Assembly (NCBI RefSeq): GCF_004367585.1
Contig: NZ_CP038015.1
Coordinates: forward strand, 324,001 to 388,000
DNA: 64,000 nucleotides
DNA from: Paenisporosarcina antarctica
GTDB taxonomy: Bacteria; Bacillota; Bacilli; Bacillales_A; Planococcaceae
Direction of reading: 5' to 3'
In this document: positions 51,067 to 60,059 of the stretch, in pieces
Layout: the number at the start of each line of letters is the position of its first letter
How positions within the stretch are numbered: position 1 is the first letter of the stretch
Notes under the pieces: generated by a model
Seen by the model: only the letters and a program-made list of their open reading frames with translations
Told to the model about the DNA's origin: nothing
The model's database searches: none
Made by a program: the position numbers and the translations under genes

Positions 51067-53232
51067 ATGTCAAAAAGACAACTACAAACCTACATATTGC
51101 TTTCTATCGTATTAATGACAGTCGTTGCTATAACCATTATTAATTACCAATACACAAAAAAATATGTGTTAGAAACTGTTGAAAAAGAAACGAAGGAACT
51201 TCTAAATAATTTTACAGATGAAACAAACAAATTCTCAAATGAGCGAGTCGTTGAACTTAAATTAATTGCAGATTACCTATTATTACTTGATGGTGAAGAT
51301 GAAGACGTAATAAAATTTCTTAATAAACAGAGTGAAAATATGCCGTTTTTCACTTCTCTTGGTTTTATTAATCCTCAAGGTAAAATCTTGGCTGGAGATG
51401 GATCGGCTTTTCCAGTCAATCAACCTGAATCCTTCGCAAGAGCATTGCAAGGCGAAATCGTTTTTAGTGATTTGTTTCCACTTTATCAAGACTCCAATCA
51501 GATTGTTACAGCTATACGTGTGCCTGTAGGACAAAATGAAGAAATTATTGGTGTAATATCAGGTGTGGTAAATATGGGGAATATTTTAGGTGCCATAGCT
51601 AAAAAATCTAGTTTGCCAGGAACGTTGTATTTATATAAAGAAGATCAGTTAGTGTTCTCAACAACTGATGAAACTTTAGAAGAAAAAGTACCCAATGCCA
51701 AACAATTAGTAAATGAAATGCAAGTGAAGGAAAATGGGTCGAAAATGGTCAATCACAAGACAGGTCATTATGTAATGTATCAACGAGCAGGGGAAGACTG
51801 GACGGTGCTTGTTGATTCGTTTAGTAATGATTTAGAAAGCCATATTTCATCTATTTTTTGGCGAAACATTCTTATTGTTGTACTGACATTCTTAATTTTA
51901 TGTGGTGTTTCAATTTATATCAGAAGAAATGATGTTAGAGAAGATAAAATGCTTAAAAGAGATTTGTTAACTAATCTTCCTAATCGAGTATTGTTTGAAG
52001 AAAAATTAACAAAAGATTTAGACCCTACAAGTTTCAAGAATTTCTCGTTACTTTTCATTAATTTAGATCGTTTTAAAGATATAAATGAACGTATTGGTTA
52101 TCAATTAGGCGACCGTGTATTATTTGAGCTTAGCAATAAAATTCAAGCGTTTGCTAACCGCAATGAATTGTACCGCGTTGGTGGAGATGAGTTTGTTATC
52201 ATCGTTCCATCAAATTCTGAAGAGGAACTAGAATCATTAACAGCTCGTTTAATTAAATTAATGGAGGAACCCGTAGAAGTCTCTTCATTTGAGAGTATTT
52301 GGATAACACTAAGTCTTGGGATACGAAAATCAGTACTTGGCGATTGGCCAGACCTAATGATGCAAGATGCTACATTCGCTGTTCAAGAAGCAAAAAAACA
52401 AGGTGGGAATCGGGCCGTATTCTTTTCACAAGAATTAGCAAATCAAAACGAACGTGCCAGACTTATCGCAAATAACTTGGTACAAGCGCTTTATAATAAT
52501 GAATATTATATGGTGTATCAACCTGTATATGATTTGTCTAATCAGAAAATCACAAGCTATGAGGCTTTAATCAGATGGGAATCTCCATTAATTGGTTCAA
52601 TTTCTCCTGTAGAATTTATTCCGCTTCTAGAAGATAGCGACTTAATTGTTCCAGTTGGAAGATGGATTTTACGACAAGTGGCATTGCAAGTGAAACTTTG
52701 GGAACTTGAAGGATATAATGGTTTTCAAGTCGCTATTAATATCTCAGTTAAACAAATGATGCATCGTGAATTTTTGAATGATGTTAAATCAATTATTCAA
52801 GAAGCAAAAATTTCACCGCGCCGATTAATATTTGAAATTACTGAAACCGTTGCTGTACAAAATAGTGAGTTGGCAACTCAAATTCTAAGTGATTTAAACC
52901 ATTTGGGCGTAAAAACGGCACTTGATGACTTTGGAACTGGTTATTCATCTCTGTCTATTTTGAAACTATTACCTATTCAACAAGTTAAAGTGGATCGTAT
53001 GTTCATTATGGAAATGGAACAAGAAGATAATAAATCACTTGTCATTTTACAAGGAATTATAGACATTGCAAAAAACCTTGGGATGTCTACCGTAATGGAA
53101 GGTGTAGAAACATCCGAACAACTCGAATTACTAAAAAATATGGGTGCTCAAAAAATACAAGGATATTTAATTAGTCGGCCGATCGTTGCGGAGCTTGCGA
53201 TTGAACTTCAAAAGAACACCTGGAAGTATTAA
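51067..53232 (+). CDS. Membrane sensor with GGDEF and EAL domains (c-di-GMP turnover)
   Basis: A 721-residue protein. A membrane helix (LLSIVLMTVVAITIINYQYT) is followed by a Cache-type extracellular sensor (about 40-270), a second membrane helix (NILIVVLTFLILCGVSIYI), then a GGDEF domain with an intact active site (YRVGGDEFVII) and an EAL domain with intact YEALIRW, EITETVA and DDFGTGYSS. It may both make and break c-di-GMP under control of an outside signal. ATG 51067 is taken as start; an upstream in-frame start at 50989 has no better site. It is monocistronic with a strong terminator. Confidence 0.92.
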   Translation: MSKRQLQTYILLSIVLMTVVAITIINYQYTKKYVLETVEKETKELLNNFTDETNKFSNERVVELKLIADYLLLLDGEDEDVIKFLNKQSENMPFFTSLGFINPQGKILAGDGSAFPVNQPESFARALQGEIVFSDLFPLYQDSNQIVTAIRVPVGQNEEIIGVISGVVNMGNILGAIAKKSSLPGTLYLYKEDQLVFSTTDETLEEKVPNAKQLVNEMQVKENGSKMVNHKTGHYVMYQRAGEDWTVLVDSFSNDLESHISSIFWRNILIVVLTFLILCGVSIYIRRNDVREDKMLKRDLLTNLPNRVLFEEKLTKDLDPTSFKNFSLLFINLDRFKDINERIGYQLGDRVLFELSNKIQAFANRNELYRVGGDEFVIIVPSNSEEELESLTARLIKLMEEPVEVSSFESIWITLSLGIRKSVLGDWPDLMMQDATFAVQEAKKQGGNRAVFFSQELANQNERARLIANNLVQALYNNEYYMVYQPVYDLSNQKITSYEALIRWESPLIGSISPVEFIPLLEDSDLIVPVGRWILRQVALQVKLWELEGYNGFQVAINISVKQMMHREFLNDVKSIIQEAKISPRRLIFEITETVAVQNSELATQILSDLNHLGVKTALDDFGTGYSSLSILKLLPIQQVKVDRMFIMEMEQEDNKSLVILQGIIDIAKNLGMSTVMEGVETSEQLELLKNMGAQKIQGYLISRPIVAELAIELQKNTWKY

Positions 53233-53270
53233 AAAAAGGAACTTCTCTTTTAATAGAGAAGTTCCTTTTT
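53233..53270. terminator. Bidirectional terminator
   Basis: AAAAAGGAACTTCTCT pairs perfectly with AGAGAAGTTCCTTTTT across six bases. It serves the GGDEF-EAL gene and the convergent YceI gene. Confidence 0.9.
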
Positions 53271-53282
53271 GATATTTTGCTA

Positions 53283-53804
53283 TTAAGCCGGGTTAGCTTC
53301 TAGTTCGATAGTGATCTTAATGTCTTTACCTACTAATACGCCGCCAGTTTCAAGTGCTTGGTTCCAAGTTAAACCAAATTCTTCACGGTTAATTTTAGTT
53401 TCAGCGCTGAAACCAACTACTTCTTGGCCCCATGGATTTGTACCTTTTCCTTCATATTCAGCATTGAATACAACTGGATTAGTAACGGCTTTTATTGTTA
53501 AATCTCCTGCAATCTCATATTCATCATCTTTTTTTGTAATATTTTTTGCAATGAATTTAATTTCTGGGTATGTTTCAACATCAAAGAAATCAGCTGAACG
53601 AAGGTGATTGTCACGGTCTACGCTTCCGGTAGTAATACTTGCCACTTGAATGTTAAATGCAATTTCGGCATTAGATAAATCTGTTTCTGTAGCTGCTACC
53701 TCCGCAGTGAAATCGCTGAAACTTCCACGTACTTTAGATACCATCATATGTTTTACTGAAAATCCAATACTTGAGTGGGATGCATCTACGTTCCATTTTT
53801 TCAT
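53283..53804 (-). CDS. YceI family lipid-binding protein
   Basis: A 173-residue protein with the YceI beta-barrel pattern: WNVDASHSSIGFSVKHMMVS opens it, then VRGSFSDFTAEV and DNHLRSADFFDVETYPEIKF. YceI proteins bind long isoprenoid or lipid tails; no signal peptide is seen here, so it is probably cytoplasmic. ATG 53804 has GGAGGA about six bases ahead. It is divergent from an HxlR regulator, with a large palindrome between them that may control it. Confidence 0.9.
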   Translation of the reverse strand: MKKWNVDASHSSIGFSVKHMMVSKVRGSFSDFTAEVAATETDLSNAEIAFNIQVASITTGSVDRDNHLRSADFFDVETYPEIKFIAKNITKKDDEYEIAGDLTIKAVTNPVVFNAEYEGKGTNPWGQEVVGFSAETKINREEFGLTWNQALETGGVLVGKDIKITIELEANPA

Positions 53805-53961
53805 AATTAATTCCTCCAAATTGTTTTTTATTTCTATGCTTTACTATATGCAATAAATATCTCGATGTCAATATGTTTTAATTAAAATATCTTGAATTAA
53901 AGGTATTATATTTGTAGGTTGAATATACTCATATTTCAAAATAAAAATATTTCATAAATTG

Positions 53962-54008
53962 TACTATTTTAAAGTAAGTTATAATACGTAACTTACTTTA
54001 AAATAGTA
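53962..54008. promoter_or_regulatory. Perfect palindrome with 20-bp arms between yceI-like and hxlR-like genes
   Basis: TACTATTTTAAAGTAAGTTA (53962-53981) is repeated inverted at 53989-54008 around TAATACG. The arms are perfect and contain TTACTTTAAAATAGT, similar in base content to the operators of HxlR-type repressors. There is no T run, so a terminator is unlikely. It probably binds the neighbouring HxlR protein; this is inference from position. Confidence 0.6.
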
Positions 54009-54077
54009 ATTAAATTACTATGTGTTTTACATGGATTTTTAATTAAGTTATAATTAAAAGTAATAGAGGTGAGAATT

Positions 54078-54386
54078 ATGAAAGAAACAACAGTTTGTCC
54101 ACGGTTATCAAAAGCTATGGAACTTATCGGGAAAAGATGGACCGGTCTAATCCTATATCAGTTATTAGAAGGACCCCAGCGATTCAACGAAATTGTATCT
54201 TCCTTGCCAGTGAGTGGACGCCTCCTATCTGAACGATTAAAAGAACTAGAAAAAGAAGGATTAGTAGAACGTAATGTTTTTGCAGAAGTTCCTGTGAAGG
54301 TTGAATATTCATTAACTGAAAAAGGTAAAGGGCTAAAAGATGCAATTGCTAACATTGAACAATGGTCAAAAGTATGGTTATCTTGA
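54078..54386 (+). CDS. HxlR-family (DUF24) transcriptional regulator
   Basis: A 102-residue winged-helix protein with the HxlR start TTVCPRLSKAMELIGKRWT and LYQLLEGPQRFNEIVSSLPV, ending EYSLTEKGKG. The Cys near residue 6 occupies the place of the redox-sensing Cys of YodB, CatR and HypR, so a role in oxidative or electrophile stress is plausible. ATG 54078 follows AGAGGTG; GTG 54069 overlaps the site. It is divergent from the YceI gene. Confidence 0.87.
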   Translation: MKETTVCPRLSKAMELIGKRWTGLILYQLLEGPQRFNEIVSSLPVSGRLLSERLKELEKEGLVERNVFAEVPVKVEYSLTEKGKGLKDAIANIEQWSKVWLS

Positions 54387-54461
54387 AAATCACTTGTCAA
54401 ATAGGTCGTCAATACGCATACTATGTAATGAAAAGAGTTAAGCGAAAGGATTTGGCTTTTC

Positions 54462-55376
54462 ATGAATAAACATCGTTGGTTTGACGATATAACAGAAAAA
54501 ATTTCACATGAATCAGTTAAAATAGATGAACCTCTTAACTTGCACACAATGACGAAAATGGGTGGTCGGGCAGATTTATTTGTAGCCCCATCGACAGAAG
54601 AAGAAACCATTTTTGTTGTGGCATATGCTCATCGTAAACAAATTCCATTGTTGTTACTTGGTAATGGTTCTAATATGGTGGTCAGAGATGGTGGTGTGCG
54701 GGGAATCGTCTTGAACTTGTCTAAATTAAATCGAATTGAGATTAACGGTACTCGTGTATATGCCCAAAGTGGTGCTGACATCATTGATGCATCAAAAGAA
54801 GCTGTGAAAGAAACTTTAACGGGGCTGGAATTTGCATGTGGTATTCCGGGTTCTATTGGTGGTGCAATGGCAATGAATGCTGGAGCATACGGTGGTGAGA
54901 TTAAAGATATTATTTTCAGAGCGACTGTCTTGACGCAAGAAGGTGTAAAACTTGTTTTGTATAAAGAAGATCTTGAGTTAGACTACCGTATGAGTGTAAT
55001 TACGAAAAAAGGATATTATGTGTTGTCCGCAGAATTTGATTTAGCACTAGGTAATCAATTGGCGATTGATTCAAAGGTAGCAGATTTAACGGACCTACGT
55101 GAATCGAAACAACCTTTAGAATATCCCTCTGCAGGTAGTGTATTTAAACGACCTCCTGGTTACTTTGCAGGTAAATTAATTCAAGACTGTGAACTGCAAG
55201 GTAAGGGGTTTGGAGGTGCGGAAGTTTCAACGAAACATGCTGGTTTCATTGTAAATAAAAATAACGCAACTGCTACAGACTATATTCAAACAATTGAAAT
55301 GGTTCGCAATAAAGTTCTAGAAAAATTCGGAGTCAACCTGGATCTTGAAGTGAAAATTGTTGGCGAAAACGAATAA
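54462..55376 (+). CDS. murB: UDP-N-acetylenolpyruvoylglucosamine reductase
   Basis: A 304-residue FAD enzyme making UDP-MurNAc, an early step of peptidoglycan synthesis. LLGNGSNMVVRDGGVRGIVL is the FAD-binding part, GLEFACGIPGSIGGAMAMNA the conserved middle, and PSAGSVFKRPPGYFAGKLIQ is the type II MurB active-site segment (Ser in place of the type I arrangement), with the catalytic Glu expected near the C-terminus (LDLEVKIVGE). AAAGGA lies about 12 bases before ATG 54462. A terminator follows. Confidence 0.96.
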   Translation: MNKHRWFDDITEKISHESVKIDEPLNLHTMTKMGGRADLFVAPSTEEETIFVVAYAHRKQIPLLLLGNGSNMVVRDGGVRGIVLNLSKLNRIEINGTRVYAQSGADIIDASKEAVKETLTGLEFACGIPGSIGGAMAMNAGAYGGEIKDIIFRATVLTQEGVKLVLYKEDLELDYRMSVITKKGYYVLSAEFDLALGNQLAIDSKVADLTDLRESKQPLEYPSAGSVFKRPPGYFAGKLIQDCELQGKGFGGAEVSTKHAGFIVNKNNATATDYIQTIEMVRNKVLEKFGVNLDLEVKIVGENE

Positions 55377-55413
55377 AAAAAGTCTCAAATCCTTTTGGGG
55401 TTTGAGGCTTTTT
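55375..55413 (+). terminator. Terminator after murB
   Basis: AAAAAGTCTCAAATCC pairs imperfectly with GGGTTTGAGGCTTTTT around TTTTG. Confidence 0.85.
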
Positions 55414-55478
55414 ACATGCATGTAATGGCAATTACTATTAAACTATAGAGACAACTAGTGTAAAGACAGGAGGGACCA

Positions 55479-56951
55479 ATGGAACAGTTCTCAACAGATG
55501 TTGTTGTATTATTAATGGGTATTTTTCTTTTATGTGGAGTATTGATGACGAAAATTTCTGCAAGAGCCGGTGTACCAGCACTTATTTTGTTTATATTTTT
55601 AGGAATGATTTTAGGTAGTGATATTTCTGGACTAATATATTTTTCTAATGCAAAAGTTGCCCAAATGGTGGGTGTTTTAGCCCTTATCATCATTTTATTT
55701 GAAGGTGGACTACAAACACAGTGGAAGCATGCTCGTCCAGTCCTAGGGGGTTCAATCGTCCTTGCAACACTTGGTGTGGTAATAACAACAGCAATCGTTG
55801 CGGTTGCAGCATACATAGTCTTGGATCTTGGATGGTTAGAAGCATTTCTCCTTGGTTCTATTGTTGGTTCGACAGATGCAGCAGCTGTTTTTTCAGTACT
55901 ATCTGGTCAAAATATTAAACAAAAACTAACATCAACATTAGAAGCTGAATCTGGAACGAATGATCCGATGGCAATGTTTTTAACCATTATATTTATTGAA
56001 TGGATATTGATGCCAGAAATTTCCGCATGGTCATTTGCAGGTAAGTTCTTTATGCAAATGGGACTTGGGGTGTTGTTCGGTTTTGGTCTAGGGTATATCG
56101 CATCAAAAACAATGAATAAAATTAAGTTAGATGCGAGTGGACTTTATGCTGTGCTATCTGCTGGCTTTGCCATTTTTATCTATAGTCTAACTGCTGTATT
56201 AGGTGGGAGCGGATTACTGGCCGTATATATTGCTGCCATGATTATAGGGAATCGAGAATTAACACATAGCCACTCAATTTTCAGGTTTCATGAAGGATTC
56301 GCCTGGTTGATGCAAATTACAATGTTTGTGATCTTAGGACTGCTGGTGTACCCAAGGGATTTGTTGGATTGGGATATCATTTGGAAAGGGCTTGTACTGT
56401 CATTTGTCTTAATTGTGATAGCAAGACCAATTGCGGTATTTGCCTCCACCATTTTCTTTCCTTATAGCAGGAATGAGAAATTATTTATTTCATGGGCTGG
56501 ATTACGTGGAGCTGTTCCAATCGTGCTTGCAACCTTTCCGATGTTAGCTGGTATTGACAATAGTACACTGTATTTCAACATCGTATTCTTTATCGTCTTA
56601 AGTTCAGCTTTACTGCAAGGGTCCACCATTCCATTTTTCGCGAAATTACTTAAAGTGAATGGACCACCTGTTCCAAAACGTATTCATACATTGGAACTTG
56701 TATCAATGGATCGTGCCAATGCAGAAATGTTGGAATTTGAAGTGTCTGAGTTTTCACCGTTTGCCGGACAACTCGTCCAAACGATTGGACTGCCAGAAAA
56801 AACGCTTATTAGTGCTATTATTCGAAAAGGTAATTTAGTCATGCCTACAGGTGGAACAAAGCTTCAAAAGAAAGATATTTTATATATTCTTACTGCAAAA
56901 GAACAAGTAGCCAATGTAAAATTAGTATTAGCCGAAGAATTATTGAAATAA
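55479..56951 (+). CDS. Potassium/proton antiporter (CPA1, NhaP2/CvrA type)
   Basis: A 490-residue protein with about 12 membrane segments and a C-terminal RCK_C (TrkA-C) domain. GSIVGSTDAAAVFSVLSG holds the ion-binding Asp of the family, and SGTNDPMAMFLTI the ND motif; the cytoplasmic tail (ISAIIRKGNLVMPTGGTKLQ) is the RCK_C domain, which would sense c-di-AMP or a nucleotide. It should export K+ for H+. AGGAGGG precedes ATG 55479. A weak terminator follows. Confidence 0.9.
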   Translation: MEQFSTDVVVLLMGIFLLCGVLMTKISARAGVPALILFIFLGMILGSDISGLIYFSNAKVAQMVGVLALIIILFEGGLQTQWKHARPVLGGSIVLATLGVVITTAIVAVAAYIVLDLGWLEAFLLGSIVGSTDAAAVFSVLSGQNIKQKLTSTLEAESGTNDPMAMFLTIIFIEWILMPEISAWSFAGKFFMQMGLGVLFGFGLGYIASKTMNKIKLDASGLYAVLSAGFAIFIYSLTAVLGGSGLLAVYIAAMIIGNRELTHSHSIFRFHEGFAWLMQITMFVILGLLVYPRDLLDWDIIWKGLVLSFVLIVIARPIAVFASTIFFPYSRNEKLFISWAGLRGAVPIVLATFPMLAGIDNSTLYFNIVFFIVLSSALLQGSTIPFFAKLLKVNGPPVPKRIHTLELVSMDRANAEMLEFEVSEFSPFAGQLVQTIGLPEKTLISAIIRKGNLVMPTGGTKLQKKDILYILTAKEQVANVKLVLAEELLK

Positions 56952-56953
56952 AG

Positions 56954-57001
56954 CTGGTAGGCATGCATGACAATGAGTTGTCGGTGCCTACTAGTTTTTT
57001 T
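56954..57001 (+). terminator. Terminator after the antiporter gene
   Basis: CTGGTAGGCA pairs with TGCCTACTAG (one G-T), with an inner GACA/TGTC stem, followed by a T run. Confidence 0.8.
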
Positions 57002-57130
57002 GTGCTTATTCGCTTATCTCGCATTGGTGAGACAATATCTGAAATTCGCATTGTGATAATGAATGGTGACATTTTAGACGGCAATACGTTAACATTATCT
57101 TCATCAGAGTAATTACTAGGGTGTGTTAAA

Positions 57131-57478
57131 TTGAAAAACATTTTATTAGTGGGCACAGGTGGAATGATGGGCGCACTATTACGCTACAGCGTCATGGTAA
57201 CCACTACAAACGTATTTGTTTTATGGATTGAGAATGGTGTAGGAAGTTTCATTTTAGGGTGGTTAACAGGACGTGCGGCTGCATCAGGGAAATCGGCGTC
57301 GCTATTGTGGACAACAGGAGTCCTAGGCTCATTTACCACCTTTGCCACATTTTCCGCTGAATGGCTTCAATTGATGCAAGAAAATATCATTTTAGCGTTT
57401 GTCTATGGGGTAGGTATGACAATATTTTGTTTTGTTGCAGCAGCTCTTGGTTTTAAGGTAGGAGGATATTTAAAATGA
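57131..57478 (+). CDS. crcB: Fluoride channel protein CrcB, subunit 1
   Basis: A 115-residue membrane protein of four segments. GGMMGALLRYSV is the first helix signature, and GVLGSFTTFATFSAEW holds the fluoride-pore motif. CrcB (Fluc) works as a dual-topology dimer that lets fluoride leave the cell. The start is a TTG at 57131 with only a weak site. It overlaps the second crcB by 4 bases. I do not see a convincing fluoride riboswitch in front. Confidence 0.9.
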   Translation: MKNILLVGTGGMMGALLRYSVMVTTTNVFVLWIENGVGSFILGWLTGRAAASGKSASLLWTTGVLGSFTTFATFSAEWLQLMQENIILAFVYGVGMTIFCFVAAALGFKVGGYLK

Positions 57479-57816
57479 CTCTCCTGGCAGTTGCAATTGG
57501 CGGTTGCTTAGGCGCAGTATTTCGCTATATTATTTTGCTGAAAATTAAAGGAACAAGAGGGATAGTAGTAATCAATTGGTTGGGTTCATTTTTAATGGGT
57601 TTCTCACTTCCAATAGCCATTGAAACGAGCTGGTTAAGTATGTTTTGGATAGTTGGATTTTTAGGTGCATTCACAACGTTTTCAACGTTTGCTGTTCAAT
57701 TCGTGGAGAATTGGATCAAAGGAAAGCAACGAAAAGCAATTAGCTATGCATTGTTCACCCTCCTTGGCGGTTTTGTTTTCGTAAGTATTGGATGGTGGTT
57801 AGGATCTCTCATTTGA
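57475..57816 (+). CDS. crcB: Fluoride channel protein CrcB, subunit 2
   Basis: A 113-residue membrane protein of four segments, with IGGCLGAVFRYIIL, NWLGSFLMGF and GFLGAFTTFSTFAVQF. Paired crcB genes code oppositely oriented subunits of one heterodimeric channel in many Firmicutes. It overlaps its partner in ATGA and has AGGAGG ahead. A terminator follows at 57895-57944. Confidence 0.92.
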   Translation: MTLLAVAIGGCLGAVFRYIILLKIKGTRGIVVINWLGSFLMGFSLPIAIETSWLSMFWIVGFLGAFTTFSTFAVQFVENWIKGKQRKAISYALFTLLGGFVFVSIGWWLGSLI

Positions 57817-57894
57817 TTCCTGTAAGGTGAATATCGGTTTTGTCTAGTAGAAAATCAAAAGTAATGTGTAAATTGCTCGATATATTATTCAATC

Positions 57895-57944
57895 AAAAAG
57901 GATTCCCACTATGTCAAATTTATTGACGAAGTGGGAATCTTTTT
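57895..57944. terminator. Bidirectional terminator
   Basis: AAAAAGGATTCCCACT pairs with AGTGGGAATCTTTTT (one bulge) around a 19-base loop with its own short stem. It serves crcB and the convergent P1 peptidase gene. Confidence 0.82.
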
Positions 57945-58934
57945 CTATACAAATACTCCTTTTTCAATCACACGGCCTAAACGACCAGTTGTTGTTTGTG
58001 AGAGACGAATAGATTGATAAACTGCTTCTTCCGTTGCTTCAATAGTACCTTGGAATAACTCATTCATTAACGGGTGATCATCTCGTAAAAATGACTGTGT
58101 TTCAAATGGATGGTCAGATTCATGAGCCACAGTATTAGCATTTGAGAAAGCGATGACGATATCCCCACTGCCGTTATGTATGTGTGTACCGGTTCGGCCG
58201 AGTCCTATTGCCGCTCGTTTTGCTAGTCTTTTCAATTGACGCGAATCGATAGGGGCATCAGTTGCGACGATGATGATGACAGATCCATCGGGCTTATCTA
58301 TTTTATCTTGCTCCCAATTGGAGATTTGACATTCTCCGGCTCTACCGAAGTTCGTCAACACTAGCACACCCAAAGTAAACGCATTATCTCCATGTTCAGC
58401 AATTCGAGATGAACTACCAATCCCCCCTTTAACTCCGTAACAAATCATGCCTTTACCAGCACCAACAGCTCCTTGTTGAAAACTTCCTGGAGCTGCTGCT
58501 TGTAATGCTTCAACGGCATGTTCAGGTCGAACGGCTAAAAGGCGCATTGAATTTAAATAACTGTCGTTGCACTCTCCGACAACAAGATTAAGTGAACTTG
58601 TGGAGTCCCCAATTGTTGGATTCTGCTCCAACATATATGAAAGAGTTCCTTCTAAAACGGCTCCAACACTAAATGTATTTGTGAGCATAATGGGTGATTC
58701 CATCAAACCCAATTCTTCAAGTTGAATAAGTCCAACTGTTTTCCCAAAGCCATTTAACACAAAGCTTGCAGCATGAACTTTCTGCAGAAAGGGGTTTCCT
58801 TCATGAGGCAAAATGGCTGTAACCCCTGTGCAAATTGAGTCTTGATCATTTATGCATTGATCTAAAGTAACATGTCCTACTTGTACACCTGGTACATCTG
58901 TAATTAAATTTAATGTACCTTTATTCAATTTCAT
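57945..58934 (-). CDS. P1 family peptidase (S58, DmpA/BapA-like)
   Basis: A 329-residue protein of the DmpA fold. ITDVPGVQVGHVTLDQ is the conserved start and VGAGKGMICYGVKGGIGSSS contains the region before the self-cleavage site; FTLGVLVLTNFGRAG follows. These Ntn-type enzymes cut themselves into two chains and act as aminopeptidases or on beta-peptides; the natural substrate is unclear. The start is near 58934 with a GGAGC site. A terminator-like hairpin separates it from uspA. Confidence 0.86.
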   Translation of the reverse strand: MKLNKGTLNLITDVPGVQVGHVTLDQCINDQDSICTGVTAILPHEGNPFLQKVHAASFVLNGFGKTVGLIQLEELGLMESPIMLTNTFSVGAVLEGTLSYMLEQNPTIGDSTSSLNLVVGECNDSYLNSMRLLAVRPEHAVEALQAAAPGSFQQGAVGAGKGMICYGVKGGIGSSSRIAEHGDNAFTLGVLVLTNFGRAGECQISNWEQDKIDKPDGSVIIIVATDAPIDSRQLKRLAKRAAIGLGRTGTHIHNGSGDIVIAFSNANTVAHESDHPFETQSFLRDDHPLMNELFQGTIEATEEAVYQSIRLSQTTTGRLGRVIEKGVFV

Positions 58935-58955
58935 CAGCTCCTGAGATAAAATAAA

Positions 58956-58980
58956 GACTGACCAATTAATGATCAGTCTA
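58956..58980 (-). terminator. Terminator of the universal stress protein gene
   Basis: AGACTGACCA pairs imperfectly with GATCAGTCT around a short loop; T-rich sequence follows on the minus strand. Confidence 0.65.
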
Positions 58981-58987
58981 CATTTAA

Positions 58988-59407
58988 TTATTTTATTAAT
59001 AATACGGGTGAGTTTACACGTTTTGCCACTTTATGACTGACGCTACCAAGCACCATTTCTTGTAGCGTGTTGAGACCTCTACTGCCAATCACAACAACGT
59101 CATAATTTTCTTGGTTCGCATGTTCTACAATTACTGGACCTGCTTCACCATGCAATAATTTAATTTCAGTTGAGATACCTTTGGATGTGAACAATTCTTT
59201 AATGGGCATGATTTTGTTTTTGCGATCAATATGTAAATCCTCACTACTCATGTTATGAATGTCATTAGATCGCGCCTTATCGTAATCTAATACATAAAGT
59301 AGGGTTACATGTGAACCCTCAGTTGAGTTAGCTAAAAAAACAGCGTGAGAAGCTGCTCTCTTTGAATGTACAGAACCATCCACAGCGACTAGAATTTGTT
59401 TATACAT
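58988..59407 (-). CDS. Universal stress protein (UspA family)
   Basis: A 139-residue UspA-fold protein. ILVAVDGSVHSKRAASHAVF is the first strand and ATP-contact loop, and VVIGSRGLNTLQEMVLGSVS and VAKRVNSPVLLIK are the ATP-binding G-x2-G-x9-G(S/T) region. It probably binds ATP; the role under stress is not defined. ATG 59407 is taken because GTG 59416 overlaps the GGGTGG site. It is monocistronic. Confidence 0.9.
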   Translation of the reverse strand: MYKQILVAVDGSVHSKRAASHAVFLANSTEGSHVTLLYVLDYDKARSNDIHNMSSEDLHIDRKNKIMPIKELFTSKGISTEIKLLHGEAGPVIVEHANQENYDVVVIGSRGLNTLQEMVLGSVSHKVAKRVNSPVLLIK

Positions 59408-59693
59408 ATATACCACCCTTAGAGTAATCTTTTACCATTCAAATTTGCTATTGAAAGTTCTCGAAATGAAGCAAAAGAAATGGCTTATATAATTTATATA
59501 TATTCTCTAATGTCTACTGAAAGTCCTTTTTTTATCTGAAATATTGAAATAATAAAGGCACAGAAGCTGATAATAGAGATGTTGTTTCACTTCTTCACAT
59601 GTAAATAGAGACATGAATGTCCTTGCTATTCAAACTTATCGAGCATATACTGAAATCAATAATCAAATGGACGTTTGAATGAGGGATGATATG
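59408..59693. promoter_or_regulatory. Intergenic region of uspA and cadC with a TCAAA-N6-TTTGA dyad
   Basis: The dyad at 59663-59678, extended AATCAAATGGACGTTTGAAT, lies just before the ribosome site of cadC. CadC/SmtB-type repressors bind AT-rich dyads near their own starts, so it is a candidate operator. The rest of the region is AT-rich with no other structure seen. Confidence 0.35.
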
Positions 59694-60059
59694 ATGAAAC
59701 CAGAAACATGCGAAGTAGTATGCGTTCATGAAGAAAATGTAAAATACGTTCAACAAAACTTGCCAGATTTAAAGGGAATATCCTTAATTTTTAAGGCCTT
59801 AGCAGATGAAACAAGATTGAAAATTTCATATGCATTAACACTTCAAAATGAATTATGTGTGTGCGATGTAGCAGCGATTATACAATCTTCAACCGCAACA
59901 GCTTCTCATCATTTACGCTATTTAAAAGATATCGATTTAGCTAAGTCAGAAAAAAGAGGCAAACTCGTATATTACCGCCTTGCCGATCATCACGTGAATC
60001 AGCTAGTAAAAATAGCGTTTGAACATGCGAAAGAAGGTGAAAAGATTGAAAGCACATGA
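59694..60059 (+). CDS. cadC: ArsR/SmtB-family metal-responsive repressor, CadC-like
   Basis: A 121-residue winged-helix repressor. The helix-turn-helix lies in SSTATASHHLRYLKDIDLAK, and the Cys-containing ELCVCDVA motif with CEVVC near the N-terminus is the soft-metal site of CadC (Cd, Pb, Bi). ATG 59694 follows GAGGGA; ATGs at 59679 and 59691 are less well placed. Metal binding should release the cadA promoter. Its stop lies within the start of cadA. Confidence 0.9.
   Translation: MKPETCEVVCVHEENVKYVQQNLPDLKGISLIFKALADETRLKISYALTLQNELCVCDVAAIIQSSTATASHHLRYLKDIDLAKSEKRGKLVYYRLADHHVNQLVKIAFEHAKEGEKIEST

Noticed and set aside
57002-57130. Fluoride riboswitch ahead of the crcB pair
   Set aside because: The region lacks the conserved crcB-motif blocks and the pseudoknot pairing; only scattered GGTGAC-like bases are present. 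crcB genes often have the switch, but none is convincing here.
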